A stretch of 64,000 nucleotides of DNA. Origin: Nonomuraea typhae. Its GTDB lineage: Bacteria; Actinomycetota; Actinomycetes; Streptosporangiales; Streptosporangiaceae. Both the position numbers and the translations under genes were made by a program. The stretch lies in NCBI RefSeq assembly GCF_009760925.1, contig NZ_VRLV01000006.1:558264-622263 (forward strand), read 5' to 3'. Positions 32,922-41,476 of this stretch are shown piece by piece. Numbering within the stretch: the first letter of the stretch is position 1; each line of letters starts with the position of its first letter. The notes under the pieces are model-generated. The model was not told the origin of the DNA. It did no database searches and was given only the letters and a program-made list of their open reading frames with translations.

Positions 32922-33275
32922 ATGGGATACGAGCTACGCGTGGTTCGTGAATCGCCCCTGGCGTTCGCGGAGCTCGCGAGGGCGATCGCGCCGGCCGGAT
33001 TCGAGCTGAGCGCAGCGGAGGAGATCGTCGTCAAGCACGGCGACGACACCCACGTCGTGGGCCGGTGGCGCGACCAGATCGTCGGCCAGCCCGGCTCCGA
33101 CTGGCACGTGGCACAACTCGTGCGGCTCTCGTCGCTGCTCGGCGGCCGGCTCGTCGGCGAGGACGGCGAGGTCTACGCGCTCACCGACGGCGTCGTCGAG
33201 CTGATCAGCGGCGGCACGGTCGCGGAGATCGGCAAGTTCGACGAGATCGTCGCCGCGGGGCCCGCGTCATGGTGA
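32922..33275 (+). CDS. Conserved hypothetical protein, 117 aa
   Basis: A small soluble protein (MGYELRVVRESPLAFAELAR) with a central strand-rich part (VVGRWRDQIVGQ) and a GRLVGEDGEVYAL segment. No known fold is recognised. TATGGT at 32908-32913 lies 8 bases before the ATG without a ribosome site, suggesting a leaderless message. It overlaps the alkyltransferase-like gene by 7 bases, so the two are coupled. Confidence 0.7.
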   Translation: MGYELRVVRESPLAFAELARAIAPAGFELSAAEEIVVKHGDDTHVVGRWRDQIVGQPGSDWHVAQLVRLSSLLGGRLVGEDGEVYALTDGVVELISGGTVAEIGKFDEIVAAGPASW

Positions 33276-33586
33276 ACCCGTATGCCGAGCGGGTCCTCGA
33301 CCTGGTCGAGCGCATCCCGCCCGGCATGGTGATGTCCTACGGCGACATCGCCGAGTACCTCGGCGAAGGCGGCCCCCGGCAGGTCGGCCGCGTCATGTCC
33401 GTCTGGGGCGGCGGCGTGCCGTGGTGGCGGGTGGTCCACGCCAACGGCACCGCCGCCGACTCCGAGCACGAGCAACGCTGCCTGCGGCACTGGCGGGACG
33501 AGGGCACCCCGCTGCGCGGCGACCGGGTCGACATGCGCAAGGCCCGCTGGCACGGAGATTCAGCGGATTCTCAGGAAACCCCCTGA
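33269..33586 (+). CDS. Alkyltransferase-like protein (MGMT family, ATL)
   Basis: A 105-residue homologue of the DNA-binding domain of O6-alkylguanine-DNA alkyltransferase. The usual PCHRV active-site motif is replaced by PWWRVV, so the alkyl-acceptor cysteine is absent. ATL proteins of this type bind alkylated bases without removing them and flag them for nucleotide excision repair. The helix-turn-helix segment YGDIAEYLGEGGPRQVGRVM is intact. It overlaps the previous gene by 7 bases. Confidence 0.9.
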   Translation: MVNPYAERVLDLVERIPPGMVMSYGDIAEYLGEGGPRQVGRVMSVWGGGVPWWRVVHANGTAADSEHEQRCLRHWRDEGTPLRGDRVDMRKARWHGDSADSQETP

Positions 33587-33648
33587 GCTGCCGAACCCCT
33601 CCGGCGGCGGATCCCGGGCATGTGATTCCCATTACGATGGCCTGAACA

Positions 33649-36504
33649 GTGACTGCGGGTCCGAAAGGCGGTGCCTCCCTGATGGCCACCGGCGTCACAG
33701 CCCAGGAGCGGCTGCGGGCTGTCCAGGACCTCTGCGACCGCGGAGAGCCGCTCGAGGCGATCATGGAGGCGGTCCGGGACGCGGGTCCCGACCTGGCCGC
33801 CGAGATCCTCAGCGGCCCGCTGGGCGCCCGGATGGACCAAGCGGTCAAACGCGGCCCCGCCCGCAGGCGCGAGCTCGTCACGCTCCTGCGCCCCTACCTG
33901 GCCGGCGTCGATCCCAAGATCAAGCGTGACCTTCCGGTCGCCCGCAGGCTCCTGTGCCACCTGATCGAGCACCGCGACCTCGCCGAGCTGGTCGACGGCG
34001 AGGCGCTGACCACCGTCGTGGCCGCCGCGGCCGAGCCGTCCAAGCGCATCCGCAAGGGCCTGCGCTGGTACGCCGATCTGCCCTATCGCGACGAGCTGCC
34101 GCCCGCCCTCTACCGGCTGCGCCGGGCCGACCTCGTGCCCGTGACGCAGATCGACGACATCGTCTGGCGTGACGGCAAGCTGCAGGTGCGCGGGCACGCC
34201 TACCTGGCCGGCCTGTCGGTGCGCAGCCGCCGCTTCAACCGCGCCACCGTGGTCCTGCGCGGGCCGCGCTGGCTGCCGCCGGTGCGCATGCGCACCCGCC
34301 GCGTGTACGCGCCCGAGGCCACCCACGGCGCGCGCGAGCCGGGCTGCAACTACGACTGGTCCGGGTTCACCGCCGAGCTCGGCTCCTGGCCGCTGCGCTG
34401 GCGTGGCGGGCTGCGGGGGCTGGTCTCCGCGGTACGCCGCCGGATGCGGCACCGGCCGGCCGTACGCGATGCCACGACGTGGCGGGCCGAGATCGTCTTC
34501 TGGAGCCGCGGCGCCCGGGCGACCGGACTCCTGCGCGGCGCCGCCGCCGGCCGTACCGAACGCCCCGCCGGGCTGCGGGTCAAGCAGGGCCTGTGGGTGC
34601 GCCCGGTCTGGACCTCCGACCGCGCGCTCCAGGTCGTCCTGCAGCCCAACCGCGCCGAGCTCACCGGCGTCAGCGTCGACGGCGACCGGCTGGAGCTGAA
34701 GATCTCGCTGCCCGGCCGCAGCGTCACCAAGGGCCACGCCCGGCTCGGCGGGCACCGCATGGCCGCCGACTTCACGCCGGAGGCCACCGGCACGCTGGTG
34801 ACGATCGGCCTCGCCGTACCCACGCTGCTGCAGGAGAAGGACGGGCGCAGGCTGTGGGTCGAGCCCAAGGGCGACCCCGCGGCCTCGGTCATGCTGGGCG
34901 ACGCCGCCGAGGTGCGCGCGAGCGTGGGCGACCGCGAGATCACCGTGCTCGCCGACCGCCGCGACCGCGTGGTCGTCAGCGCCCACCGCATCCGCCCGGT
35001 GATCACCTCCGCGGTGTGGGAGGGTGAGTCGCTGGTCCTGCGCGGCTCCTACCCGGACGCGGCGGGCGCGCGCACGCTCACGCTGCGCCACCGTTCCGGC
35101 CTGACCTATACCGCGCCGATGGAGCGCTCCGAAGACACCTTCACGGTACGGCTGACGCCCGCCGCGATGGACCGCTTCGGCGAGCAGGTGCCGCTGTCCT
35201 CCGGCATGTGGAACCTCTCGATGCGGCACCCCGCGGGCGAGATCGTCCCGGCCCGCATGGACCACGCCGCCCTGGCCGCCCTCGACGAGGACCCGCGCAC
35301 GATCGGCGGCCACGCCTACCGCATGGTCTCCACCCGCTTCGACGTGCCCGTGGTGCTCGTCGAGGAGGTACGGCCGGCCGACGAGAAGGGCGTGGCGGGC
35401 ACCCACGTGCTCCGCCGGGTCTTCTACCCCGCGCAGCGCACGGAACCGCTGACCGACGCCACGGTCTACGTGGTCAACGACGGCCGCCTGTACGCCGACA
35501 GCGTCCGTGCCGTCTACGAGGAGCGGCTGCGCCGCGGCGACGACCGCGAGCACATCTGGATCGTCAAGGACGGCGCCTTCGTCCCGCCCGGCCCGGCGAC
35601 CGTGGTCCGGGCCGGCAGCCGGGAACACCACGCGGCCCTGGCCCGCTCCCGGCACATCGTCACCAACGCCTTCCTGCCCGTGTGGTTCCGCTCCCGCGAG
35701 GACCAGATGGTGCTGCAGACCTGGCACGGCACGCCCGCCAAGCACATCGGCAACGACCTGCCGCACATGACCCGTGACCCGCGCCCGCCGGTGTGGCACC
35801 GGCAGGCGGCCGAGGTGCGCGGCTGGGACCTGCTGCTGTCGCAGTCCCCGTGGGCGACGCCGGTGCTGCGGGAGGCGTTCGGCTACAAGGGCGAGGTCCT
35901 GGAGAGCGGCCTGCCCCGCAACGACGCCCTGGCCTCGCCGGACCGCGACCGCATGGCCGCCGAGATCCGCGCCCGCCTGGGGCTGGCCGAGGGCAAGCGC
36001 GTGGTGTTGTACGCTCCGACGTGGCGTGACTACGATCGCAAGAACGCGATGGTGAAGCTGGACCTGGCCAAGGCCAGGCAGGCGCTGGGGGCCGACCACG
36101 AGCTGCTGGTCCGGGCCCACCCGATGCAGGCGATGCCCGCCGTACCGGATATCGCCCATGACGTCACCACTTATCCCGATATGACGGACTTGCTGCTGGT
36201 GGCGGACGTGCTCGTGACCGACTACTCGTCCTCGATGTTCGACTTCTCGGCCACAGGCAAGCCGATCGTCCTGTACGCCTACGACCAGGCGAAGTACGCG
36301 TCGAAGCGGGGCCTGTACATCGACCTGGACTCCCAGGCGCCGGGGCCGGTGCTGTCGACGTCGGCCGAGGTGGTGGAGGCACTGCGGGAGATCGACACGG
36401 TATCGGCGTCGTACGCGGACCGCTACTCGGCCTTCCGCGCCACGTTCGCCCCGAAGGACGACGGCAAGGCCACGGTGCGCGTCGTGGACCGCCTCTTCTC
36501 CTGA
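33649..36504 (+). CDS. CDP-glycerol glycerophosphotransferase family protein (TagB/TagF-like) with long N-terminal region
   Basis: A 951-residue cytoplasmic or peripheral protein. The C-terminal ~390 residues match the teichoic-acid polymerase/primase family: LQTWHGTPAKHIGNDL, VLESGLPRNDALASPDRDR, LYAPTWRDY, RAHPMQ, and VTDYSSSMFDFS. It would transfer glycerol-phosphate or a similar unit to a wall glycopolymer. The first ~560 residues include a helical part (about 1-150) and beta-rich modules of unknown function. The start is GTG 33649 (possibly leaderless) or ATG 33682. No other wall-polymer gene lies beside it. Confidence 0.85.
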   Translation: MTAGPKGGASLMATGVTAQERLRAVQDLCDRGEPLEAIMEAVRDAGPDLAAEILSGPLGARMDQAVKRGPARRRELVTLLRPYLAGVDPKIKRDLPVARRLLCHLIEHRDLAELVDGEALTTVVAAAAEPSKRIRKGLRWYADLPYRDELPPALYRLRRADLVPVTQIDDIVWRDGKLQVRGHAYLAGLSVRSRRFNRATVVLRGPRWLPPVRMRTRRVYAPEATHGAREPGCNYDWSGFTAELGSWPLRWRGGLRGLVSAVRRRMRHRPAVRDATTWRAEIVFWSRGARATGLLRGAAAGRTERPAGLRVKQGLWVRPVWTSDRALQVVLQPNRAELTGVSVDGDRLELKISLPGRSVTKGHARLGGHRMAADFTPEATGTLVTIGLAVPTLLQEKDGRRLWVEPKGDPAASVMLGDAAEVRASVGDREITVLADRRDRVVVSAHRIRPVITSAVWEGESLVLRGSYPDAAGARTLTLRHRSGLTYTAPMERSEDTFTVRLTPAAMDRFGEQVPLSSGMWNLSMRHPAGEIVPARMDHAALAALDEDPRTIGGHAYRMVSTRFDVPVVLVEEVRPADEKGVAGTHVLRRVFYPAQRTEPLTDATVYVVNDGRLYADSVRAVYEERLRRGDDREHIWIVKDGAFVPPGPATVVRAGSREHHAALARSRHIVTNAFLPVWFRSREDQMVLQTWHGTPAKHIGNDLPHMTRDPRPPVWHRQAAEVRGWDLLLSQSPWATPVLREAFGYKGEVLESGLPRNDALASPDRDRMAAEIRARLGLAEGKRVVLYAPTWRDYDRKNAMVKLDLAKARQALGADHELLVRAHPMQAMPAVPDIAHDVTTYPDMTDLLLVADVLVTDYSSSMFDFSATGKPIVLYAYDQAKYASKRGLYIDLDSQAPGPVLSTSAEVVEALREIDTVSASYADRYSAFRATFAPKDDGKATVRVVDRLFS

Positions 36505-36618
36505 CAGGCAAGGTTGGTACGCGTCGTGCCACCGCGGATGCGTGCGCCTCACGCCCTTGCCCTCCCCGCCGGGCCGAACTAGGATCCGACCTCGGTTCCA
36601 AGATCCTTGGAGAAACGT

Positions 36619-37164
36619 ATGAGTGATGCAGGAACCATCACTGGCAAGGTCGTCGTGAACCGGGTGATGTCGCTGGACGGCTTCATCGCCGGTCCTGACC
36701 ACGCGATGGACTGGATCTTCGAGCACATGACGGCGGACACCGTCCCGGAGGTCATGGCGGCCACGGGTGCCATGCTCATCGGCCGGGGTACGTACGAGGT
36801 CGGCAAGCGTATGGCCGACCAGGACACCAGCTACGACGGGGGAGCACGGTTCGTCCTCACCCACAATCCTCCCGCCGAGCCGGACCCCGCCGTCACATTC
36901 CTCACCTGTGAACTCGAGGAAGCCGTCGCCACGGCACGCAGCGCCGCGGGCGGCAAGAACCTGGAGATCCTCGGCGCCGATGTGGCCGCCCAGTGCCTGC
37001 GGCTCGGCCTCGTCGACGAGATCCTGGTGTACGTCCTACCGCTGCTGCTCGGCGACGGTGTCCGTTTCTCGCCTCCAGGCAGCTTCGGCAGGATCGACCT
37101 GGAACCTTTCAGCACTACCCGGTTGGGCGCCGTCACCATGCTCCGCTTCCGCGTGCGAAAGTAG
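36619..37164 (+). CDS. Dihydrofolate reductase / RibD C-terminal domain family protein
   Basis: A 181-residue NADPH-dependent reductase-fold protein of the family often annotated as DHFR-like (RibD C domain). It opens with VVVNRVMSLDGFIAGPDHAMDW and has IGRGTYEVGK, LEILGADVAAQCLRLGLVDE and YVLPLLLGDGVRFS. ATG 36619 is preferred because GGAG ends 7 bases upstream. The reaction is unknown; family members may reduce pterins, flavin precursors or antibiotics. A TAGGAT -10 candidate lies at about 36580. Confidence 0.85.
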   Translation: MSDAGTITGKVVVNRVMSLDGFIAGPDHAMDWIFEHMTADTVPEVMAATGAMLIGRGTYEVGKRMADQDTSYDGGARFVLTHNPPAEPDPAVTFLTCELEEAVATARSAAGGKNLEILGADVAAQCLRLGLVDEILVYVLPLLLGDGVRFSPPGSFGRIDLEPFSTTRLGAVTMLRFRVRK

Positions 37165-37204
37165 GCGCATGGTGAAGGCTGGACCTAGGGCAGGGCTGGC
37201 CGGC

Positions 37205-37426
37205 TTAACGCGGTGGGATGGCCGAGAAGTCGTGGACGAAGCGGGTCAAGAGGCCGGCGAGGACGGCTCGGTCTCCGGTGGTCCAGCCGGCGGTGGCTTC
37301 AGCGATGATCTCGCGGCGGAATGTTCGAATCCGTGAGAGTACGTCCCGCCCTTCGGGAGTGAGGGCCAGCAACGACCGGCGGCCGTCGAACTGGTCGGCC
37401 TCACGTCGCAGGAGCCCGGCTTGGAG
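37205..37426 (-). pseudogene. C-terminal remnant of a MarR family regulator
   Basis: From about 37426 to the stop at 37205 the minus strand encodes the wing and dimerisation half of a MarR regulator: LQAGLLRREADQFDGRRSLL, ALTPEGRDVLSRIR, then a helix ending in LLTRFVHDFSAIPPR. The N-terminal helices and DNA-recognition helix are missing; upstream sequence in the frame is not protein-like. It abuts, in opposite orientation, an N-terminal MarR piece on the plus strand. Confidence 0.65.
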
Positions 37427-37427
37427 G

Positions 37428-37547
37428 GTGGAGAAGCAGCTCGACGCGGCCCTGGCCGATTTCGGTCTCGGACGCCGGCACTGGCAGATCCTCAACACTC
37501 TGGCCCGCGGCGACGCCACGCCCGACCAGCTCACAGCCGCCCGGTAA
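37428..37547 (+). pseudogene. N-terminal remnant of a second MarR-type regulator
   Basis: The plus strand from 37428 encodes VEKQLDAALADFGLGRRHWQ followed by ILNTLARGDATPDQLTAA and then a stop, which is the start of the helical/DNA-binding region of a MarR protein. Both the beginning and the recognition helix are lost. Its sequence type differs from the minus-strand fragment, so the two are not halves of one gene. Confidence 0.55.
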
Positions 37548-37667
37548 CGCTGTGACCGGTGCTGATCGGAAAGCCGGCTGCCCATGCTGCAATGGGCGCG
37601 TGCCATGCCGCTGGACGGCGAACCGGCCGGCGGTGCCGCCGCGAAAGGCGGCACCGCCGTACCGGCG

Positions 37668-37985
37668 TCAGATGAGCGGGCGGTGCTCCAGGCCGTAGTT
37701 CATGCGGTCGATCCACGGCGGGCCGCAGAGCGCGTCGCTCCACCACCCGCTGTCGGACCGTGTCCAGGCGCCGTACCTACGGACGCCGGTGATGCAGTCG
37801 ACCCAGGTGCGGTACTCGTAGGCGGGACTGGTCGCCCAGCAGAGGGCGGAGAACGAGTTCTGCCCGAATCTGAACTGACAGTCAGTAGGCGGTGCCGCTG
37901 AGGCCGAGCGCGGTAGGCCCGACCCGACGGCTAAGCCTCCCGCCGCGAGCAAGGTCGCGGCGAGGACGCGCAGGGTTCTGCTCAT
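37668..37985 (-). CDS. Small secreted protein, 105 aa
   Basis: Starts at ATG 37985 with AGGAGAG upstream. A signal peptide (SRTLRVLAATLLAAGGLAVG, cleavage near SASA) leads to a ~75-residue mature protein with four cysteines (PTDCQF, ALCWA, VDCITG and ALCGPP) that could form two disulfides, and many tryptophan, tyrosine and serine residues. No family is recognised. A palindrome at 38079-38097, ~95 bases upstream, may regulate it. Confidence 0.7.
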   Translation of the reverse strand: MSRTLRVLAATLLAAGGLAVGSGLPRSASAAPPTDCQFRFGQNSFSALCWATSPAYEYRTWVDCITGVRRYGAWTRSDSGWWSDALCGPPWIDRMNYGLEHRPLI

Positions 37986-38078
37986 ACTCTCTCCTGGTAC
38001 TGGTGGCGGATGTCCGGTGCACGTTCCGTACGCCCCAGGTCACGCCCTCATTCCGGGGATGCGGCGTGGCCAGGAATT

Positions 38079-38097
38079 CTTAGGAAACTTTCCTAAG
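38079..38097. promoter_or_regulatory. 19-bp palindromic operator-like site
   Basis: CTTAGGAAA-C-TTTCCTAAG is a perfect palindrome (38079-38097) between the start of the small secreted-protein gene and the end of the dehydratase gene. It is similar in style to ROK/NagC-type operators, an analogy from memory. Confidence 0.55.
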
Positions 38098-38130
38098 CGA
38101 AAGATACGCGTCCGCCGAAGCACGTCAAGG

Positions 38131-39870
38131 TCACCAGCCCCCGTGCCATCCACTCAGCAGGCCGGAAGGCAACGGGGTGGTGTCCGCGTCCGTTTCCGGC
38201 GCGTGGAAGGCGAAATCGCACCCCTGATCGGCCTGCAGCACGTACCTGCCGTAAAGGCGGGCCCAGCCGGACGCGCCCGTGCGAGCCCGCGGCGGAGACT
38301 CGCGGAGCCTGCGGCTGATCTCAGCGTCGTCCACATCCAGACGCAGACGCCGCCCGGGGACGTCCAGGTCGATGAGGTCGCCGTCGCGGACGGCCGCCAG
38401 CGGGCCACCCACGGCGGACTCGGGGGCGACATGGAGGACGACGGTCCCATAAGCGGTCCCGCTCATCCGGGCGTCGGAGACGCGCACCATGTCGGTGACG
38501 CCCTCGCGCAGCAGCTTCGCGGGAATCGGAAGCTGCCCCCATTCCGGCATGCCAGGGCCCCCGACGGGACCCGCGCTGCGCAGGACGAGGACCGAATCGG
38601 CGGTCACCGGCAGCGCCGGGTCGTCGATGCGTGCGGCCAGGTCGGCGACTCCGTCGAACACGATGGCGGGCCCGCGGTGGCGGAGCAGCCGGCCGGAGGC
38701 GGCCGACGCCTTGATGACCGCGCCGTCAGGCGCCAGGTTGCCGCGCAGCACCGCCAGGCCGCCGGGGCCGCCGAACGGTTCGCCGAGCGTGCCGATCACG
38801 CGGCGGTCGGGTGAGACGGGTCCGTGAAGCCGCTCCTTCAGGGGGCGGCCCGTCACGGTGAGAGTGTCGGTGTTCAGCAGCGGCTCCAGCTCGCGGAGCA
38901 GGGCCGGGACGCCACCGGCATGGAAGAAGTCCTCGAACAGGTGCTCGCCCGCCGGCCGTACGTTGACCAGCCTTGGCGTGCGCGCCGCGGCGGCGTCGAG
39001 GTCGTCGAGAGAGAACGGCGCCCCGCTGCGCCTGGCCAGCGCGAGCAGGTGCACGATCGCGTTGGTCGAGCCGCCGATCGCGGCCAGCACGGTGGCCGCG
39101 TTGAGCAGGGCGGCGCGCGTGATGATCTGGCGGGGGCGCGGTCCGGAGCGTGCCAGGGACACCGCCTGGGCGCCCGCGCTCTCCGCCGCGGCGTAGCGCC
39201 GCGCGTCCCCGGCGGGGATGGCCGCCGAGCCGGGCAGCGCGAGGCCGAGGGCCTCCGCGAGCGTGGCCATGGTGGACGCGGTACCCATCTCGGTGCAGTG
39301 CCCGGCTCCGGGCATGGCCGCTTGCTCCAGCTCGGCGAACTCCGCCTCGCTCATCTGCCCGGCGCGCAGCCGGTCGGTGTAGCGCCAGAGGTCGGTGCCG
39401 ACGCCGAGCCGCCGTCCCTGGAAGATCGCGGGTACGGCGGGGCCGCCGGGCACCATCACGGCGGGTACGTTGGCCGAGGCCGCGCCCATGAGCTGCGCCG
39501 GGATGGTCTTGTCACAGCCGCCCAGGAGCACGACCGCGTCGAAGGGATAGGAGCGCAGGCTTTCCTCGACGTCGATGGCCATCAGGTTGCGGTACAGCAT
39601 GGCGGTGGGTTTCATGAGGTTCTCGCCCAGGGAGATCGTCGGGAACTCCAGCGGCAGGCCGCCTGCTTGGAGCACGCCACGCCGTACAGCGTCGGCGAGC
39701 CCGCGGAAGTGGGCGTTGCAGCTGACCAGCTCCGACCAGGAGTTGGCGATGCCGACGATCGGCCGCCCGGACAGCGCGGCCTGGGACAGCCCCGTGGCGC
39801 GCAGGGAAGCTCGGTGCAGAAACCCTGGCAGGTCCTCGCCGGCGAACCATGCGGCGCTTCGCAGCGACAC
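38131..39870 (-). CDS. IlvD/Edd family dehydratase (sugar-acid or dihydroxy-acid dehydratase)
   Basis: A 579-residue Fe-S dehydratase. The three cluster cysteines are visible in ELVSCNAHF, LLGGCDKT and AGHCTEMGTASTM; the Mg2+/substrate part includes IGGSTNAIVHLLALA and the C-terminal SDARMSGTAYGTVVLHVAPE. Together with a sugar-type SDR, an IclR regulator and an RraA-like aldolase, it more likely dehydrates an aldonic acid (arabinonate, xylonate, galactonate type) than serving branched-chain amino-acid synthesis; this is inferred from context. It is last in a three-gene minus-strand set, 21 bases after the SDR stop. Confidence 0.9.
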   Translation of the reverse strand: MSLRSAAWFAGEDLPGFLHRASLRATGLSQAALSGRPIVGIANSWSELVSCNAHFRGLADAVRRGVLQAGGLPLEFPTISLGENLMKPTAMLYRNLMAIDVEESLRSYPFDAVVLLGGCDKTIPAQLMGAASANVPAVMVPGGPAVPAIFQGRRLGVGTDLWRYTDRLRAGQMSEAEFAELEQAAMPGAGHCTEMGTASTMATLAEALGLALPGSAAIPAGDARRYAAAESAGAQAVSLARSGPRPRQIITRAALLNAATVLAAIGGSTNAIVHLLALARRSGAPFSLDDLDAAAARTPRLVNVRPAGEHLFEDFFHAGGVPALLRELEPLLNTDTLTVTGRPLKERLHGPVSPDRRVIGTLGEPFGGPGGLAVLRGNLAPDGAVIKASAASGRLLRHRGPAIVFDGVADLAARIDDPALPVTADSVLVLRSAGPVGGPGMPEWGQLPIPAKLLREGVTDMVRVSDARMSGTAYGTVVLHVAPESAVGGPLAAVRDGDLIDLDVPGRRLRLDVDDAEISRRLRESPPRARTGASGWARLYGRYVLQADQGCDFAFHAPETDADTTPLPSGLLSGWHGGW

Positions 39871-39891
39871 GGTGTCAGCTCCTTTCGGGAG

Positions 39892-40650
39892 TCAGTAGAT
39901 CCGGGCCAGCAGGCCGCCGTCGACGACGAGATCGGTGCCGGTGATGTAGGCGGCGTCGTCGGAGGCGAGGAAGAGCGCCGCGGCGGCCACGTCCTCGGGC
40001 GCGGCGAAGCGGCGGAGCGGGTAGCGCTCGGTCAGCCGTGCGCGGGCGGCGCCGGGGTCGGGCTGGAAGGCGAAGAAGTCGTCGAGCAGCTCCGTCTCCA
40101 CGTCGCCGGGGCAGATGGTGTTGACGCGGATGCCCTCAGGCCCGTGGGCGGTGGCCAGCGCCCGGGTCATGGACCGCAGCCCGCCTTTCATCGCGCCGTA
40201 GGCGGGCAGGTCCGGGTCGCCGACGATGCCGAGCAGGGACGCGGTGATGACGATCGAGCCGCCGCCCCTTTCCCGCAGCGCCGGCAGCGCGGCCTGTACG
40301 CCGAGGTAGACGCCGCGGAGGTTGACCGCGTGCAACTGGTCCCACTGCTCGGGGCCGGTGTCCTCGATCCGGCCCATGATCTGCACCGCCGCGTTGGCGT
40401 GCAGGATGTCGAGCCCGCCGAACCTGCGGACGGTCTGTTCGACCATGCGCGCGTTGCCGTCGGGCGAGGCCACGTCCGCGGCGATGCCGAACGCGTTGGC
40501 GCCGATCCGCCGCGCGAGTTCCGCCACCGCCTCGGCCCGCCGGTCCACGCAGGCCACCGAGGCGCCTTCAGCGGCGAACCTGGCCGCGGTCGCGGCTCCG
40601 ATGCCGCCCGCCGCGCCGGTGACGATCGCTACTTTCCCTGCCAGCCGCAA
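39892..40650 (-). CDS. SDR family oxidoreductase
   Basis: A 252-residue classical short-chain dehydrogenase. Seen: the cofactor loop TGAAGGIGAAT (about 12-22), an aspartate-led CVDRR suggesting NAD, NAAV, and catalytic YGAMKG (Tyr-x-x-x-Lys), with ITASLLG supplying the serine. The C-terminal GTDLVVDGGLLARIY is typical. It probably oxidises a sugar or sugar lactone ahead of the dehydratase in the same operon. Nine bases separate it from the IclR stop. Confidence 0.92.
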   Translation of the reverse strand: MRLAGKVAIVTGAAGGIGAATAARFAAEGASVACVDRRAEAVAELARRIGANAFGIAADVASPDGNARMVEQTVRRFGGLDILHANAAVQIMGRIEDTGPEQWDQLHAVNLRGVYLGVQAALPALRERGGGSIVITASLLGIVGDPDLPAYGAMKGGLRSMTRALATAHGPEGIRVNTICPGDVETELLDDFFAFQPDPGAARARLTERYPLRRFAAPEDVAAAALFLASDDAAYITGTDLVVDGGLLARIY

Positions 40651-40659
40651 GGGTCCTCC

Positions 40660-41406
40660 TCATGGGTTGGTCGTGATCCACGCCGACAGCCGCGCGCAGG
40701 CTTCGTGTACGGCTTCGCCCACCTGCCGCCACTGCGTCCTGGGCAGGCGGGCCGCCACCGCCGATACCGAGATCGCGCCGATGGGCCGACCGGCGCGGCC
40801 GAGGACGGCGGCGGCCAGGCAGATGCCCCCGATCTCGGACTCCTCTTCGTCCAGGGCGTAACCACAGGCGCGGGCCTCGTCCAGAGCCGGGCGCAGCGCC
40901 GCCAGCGTGGTGCAGCTGGACGGGGTCAGCCGCGGGTACGGCTCGCGCCCCAGCAGCGCGCCCCACTCGGCTTCGGGCAACGCGGCCAGGACGGCCTTGC
41001 CGATCGCGGTGGCGTGCGGGGGCACCCGCTCGCCCAGCGTCGTGGTCAGCCGGATGGCGTGCACGGCGTCCACGGTGTCCGCCCACACGATGCGCCCGCG
41101 CCGCAGCACCGCGAGGTTGATCGTCTCACCGGTGAGGCCGGACAACTCGGCCAGCACGGGCGCGGCCAGGGAAACCAGCGAGCCGGAGTCCGAGCGCGCC
41201 GTCAGATCGTTCAGTGCCGGGCCGAGCCGGTACTCATGCGTCTCCGGCACGTGCCGGACGTAACCGCGCGCCTGCAGCACCGCGAGCAGCCGGTGCACGG
41301 TGGCGCGAGAGGCGCCGAGCCGCTTGGCCAGCCCGGCCAGCGTCGTCTCCTGGCCCTCGGCCAGAAGCTCCAAGGCGTCCAGGGCGCGCTCCAGCGAGCT
41401 GGACAT
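40660..41406 (-). CDS. IclR family transcriptional regulator
   Basis: A 248-residue IclR protein. The N-terminal winged HTH is TLAGLAKRLGASRATVHRLL (about 23-42), and the C-terminal effector domain carries SGLTGETINLAVL and LPRTQWRQVGEAV. It is the first gene of the dehydratase operon and is divergent from the rraA-like gene. A large inverted repeat in the 70-base spacer (41417-41454) is a likely operator, so it would control both arms and respond to a sugar-acid-type ligand. Confidence 0.92.
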   Translation of the reverse strand: MSSSLERALDALELLAEGQETTLAGLAKRLGASRATVHRLLAVLQARGYVRHVPETHEYRLGPALNDLTARSDSGSLVSLAAPVLAELSGLTGETINLAVLRRGRIVWADTVDAVHAIRLTTTLGERVPPHATAIGKAVLAALPEAEWGALLGREPYPRLTPSSCTTLAALRPALDEARACGYALDEEESEIGGICLAAAVLGRAGRPIGAISVSAVAARLPRTQWRQVGEAVHEACARLSAWITTNP

Positions 41407-41416
41407 CTCACCTCTG

Positions 41417-41454
41417 TCTCATATAGTGCAACAACCTTGTTTGCATATATGAGA
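41417..41454. promoter_or_regulatory. Inverted repeat, probable IclR operator
   Basis: TCTCATATA (41417-41425) and TATATGAGA (41446-41454) are perfect 9-bp arms, with TGCAA and TTGCA just inside. The site fills the gap between iclR and the rraA-like gene, and is AT-rich compared with its surroundings. Confidence 0.65.
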
Positions 41455-41476
41455 TTAAAGCAGGCACACTCCCGGC

